From Chitinophagaceae bacterium (lineage in GTDB: Bacteria > Bacteroidota > Bacteroidia > Chitinophagales > Chitinophagaceae), in contig CANGNA010000034.1 of NCBI GenBank assembly GCA_947455215.1, positions 1 to 42,870 of the forward strand: a DNA stretch of 42,870 nt, in the 5' to 3' direction. The notes under the pieces were generated by a model that saw only the letters and a list, made by a program, of their open reading frames with translations, was not told the DNA's origin and did not search any database. Below, piece after piece: positions 41,909 through 42,870 of this stretch (position 1 is the first letter of the stretch; each line of letters begins with the position of its first letter). Position numbers and translations under genes: made by a program.

Positions 41909-42870
41909 ATGAAAAAGCTATCTATACTAATGCTGTCGCTTGTTGTGGGTTCGTTTGTGGCGAGCGCCCAGCAGGAGCAGCCGATGCACTTCGATAACTG
42001 GGCGGCAAAACCGCAGATGCACCCTATACCTGTGCATTACTTTAATGAGCATGCCGTGATGCTGCTGAACAGCGAGAAGCGCGATTACGTGTTTGAAGGC
42101 AGTGGCATAACCATGTACAGCACCGTACACAAGCTGATAAAGGTGCTGGACAAAAAAGGAATAGAAGAGTTCAACCAGATAACGGTACCGTTCACCCAGG
42201 ACGAATCGCGCGTGGACTCTGTAAAGGCCCGTGTGATACTGCCCAACGGCACTACGCACGACCTTACGTACAGGATGCTGTACATAGGCAGTGGCGGCCT
42301 GTTCTTTGCACTGGATGATGTGGAGAAGAATGCTGAGATAGAGCTGCTGATACAGTACAAGGCGGTATCATCTTACTTTGGCAGTATCTATTTCCAGTAC
42401 GATATACCGGTGCTGAACACGTACTTCGAGCTGAACTATCCTAAAGAAATGTTCATGAACCTGAAGGGCTATCATGGATTCCCATCAGGCAACGAAGAGA
42501 TGGTACACGGGCACAAACAAGTGAAAATATACCAGGCCGAGATACCGGCGCTTGAAGACGAAGACCATTCTTATTACGACCTGTACCGCATGCGCCTGGA
42601 GTATGGTGTAGACCACTTCGTGAGTCGCGGCGGTTACCAGCGCTACGACCAGTATACCTATGATAAGCTGGCGCAGAACATGTATACCCGCTTCTACGAT
42701 AAGAACATGCTGGACAGGCGCCTGCCCAACCGCAAGAATGTGCGCCTGGACCAGGTAGGCTTTAAAGAATCGGAACAGCAGTCTATAGGCAAATTCCTCA
42801 CTGCCATAGGCATACGCGGCACCGAGACCGACAGGCAGAAGATACGCATGATAGAGGAAGGGATAAAGAC
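41909..42870 (+). CDS. Second DUF3857-type protein, cut by the window end
   Basis: Starts at the ATG at 41909, 10 bp after the previous stop, and stays open to the window edge (320 codons seen). A signal peptide (MKKLSILMLSLVVGSFVASAQ) is followed by a beta-rich region with YVFEGSGITMYSTVHKLIKVL, FTQDESRVDSVKARVILPNG and the block AEIELLIQYKAVSSYFGSIYFQ. This matches the DUF3857 pattern of the upstream neighbour. A transglutaminase core is expected past the boundary but is not visible. The likely meaning is a tandem pair of related enzymes. Confidence 0.7.
   Translation, partial: MKKLSILMLSLVVGSFVASAQQEQPMHFDNWAAKPQMHPIPVHYFNEHAVMLLNSEKRDYVFEGSGITMYSTVHKLIKVLDKKGIEEFNQITVPFTQDESRVDSVKARVILPNGTTHDLTYRMLYIGSGGLFFALDDVEKNAEIELLIQYKAVSSYFGSIYFQYDIPVLNTYFELNYPKEMFMNLKGYHGFPSGNEEMVHGHKQVKIYQAEIPALEDEDHSYYDLYRMRLEYGVDHFVSRGGYQRYDQYTYDKLAQNMYTRFYDKNMLDRRLPNRKNVRLDQVGFKESEQQSIGKFLTAIGIRGTETDRQKIRMIEEGIK

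Overview
The window is a stretch of bacterial chromosome that reads as Bacteroidota, most likely a Chitinophagaceae-like lineage. The evidence is two secreted proteins with type IX secretion C-terminal sorting domains, a TonB-dependent receptor with an N-terminal carboxypeptidase-regulatory-like domain, DUF3857/transglutaminase proteins, a Bacteroidota-type class I methyltransferase relative, and repeated TAnnTTTG -7 promoter elements. No rRNA or tRNA gene, CRISPR array, transposase or prophage was recognised. Genus and species cannot be fixed from the sequence alone.

Layout. 0-5 kb: L,D-transpeptidase, a small uncharacterised gene, a MerR-type regulator, a monothiol thioredoxin-fold protein, a REP-like spacer, then histidine ammonia-lyase with a SEC-C protein. 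5-6.2 kb: an AT-rich insert with a 53-aa antitoxin-like protein and a RES-domain protein. 6.2-12.2 kb: a GT8-like glycosyltransferase, a membrane patatin-like lipase, acetyl-CoA synthetase and a PIN toxin-antitoxin pair. 12.2-16.4 kb: two paralogous small membrane proteins flanking a LytTR response regulator, an M48 lipoprotein protease, a DinB-like protein, a 2H phosphoesterase and a 58-aa gene. 16.4-22 kb, all minus strand: ppiD-like foldase, apaG, recX, mnmG. 22-27 kb: a small outer-membrane-type protein, truB, a gamma-carbonic anhydrase-like protein, a GT2, thyA, folA and a shrunken methyltransferase relative. 27-31.3 kb: a T9SS-secreted PA-domain protein, nadA and a small secreted protein. 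31.4-34.9 kb: flippase, mannose-1-phosphate guanylyltransferase and a NifU-like Fe-S protein. 35-42.9 kb: TonB-dependent receptor, a TPR-like protein, an NHL-repeat T9SS protein and two tandem DUF3857 proteins, the last cut by the window end.

The most striking signal is chromosomal rather than enzymatic. Four near-perfect or perfect parS (ParB-binding) sites lie at 21,562-22,289, in and upstream of mnmG. About 8 kb away, the 557-bp nadA-upstream gap (30,280-30,836) carries a cluster of DnaA boxes plus a very AT-rich tract. Gene orientation also shifts there from mostly minus to mostly plus. Together these suggest the window spans the replication origin and centromere region of the chromosome, although dnaA, parA and parB are not present here.

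Other points of interest are the RES/small-antitoxin island, the methyltransferase that kept both ends but lost its SAM-binding core, the paralogous membrane-protein pair around an orphan LytTR regulator, and several families of intergenic inverted repeats.
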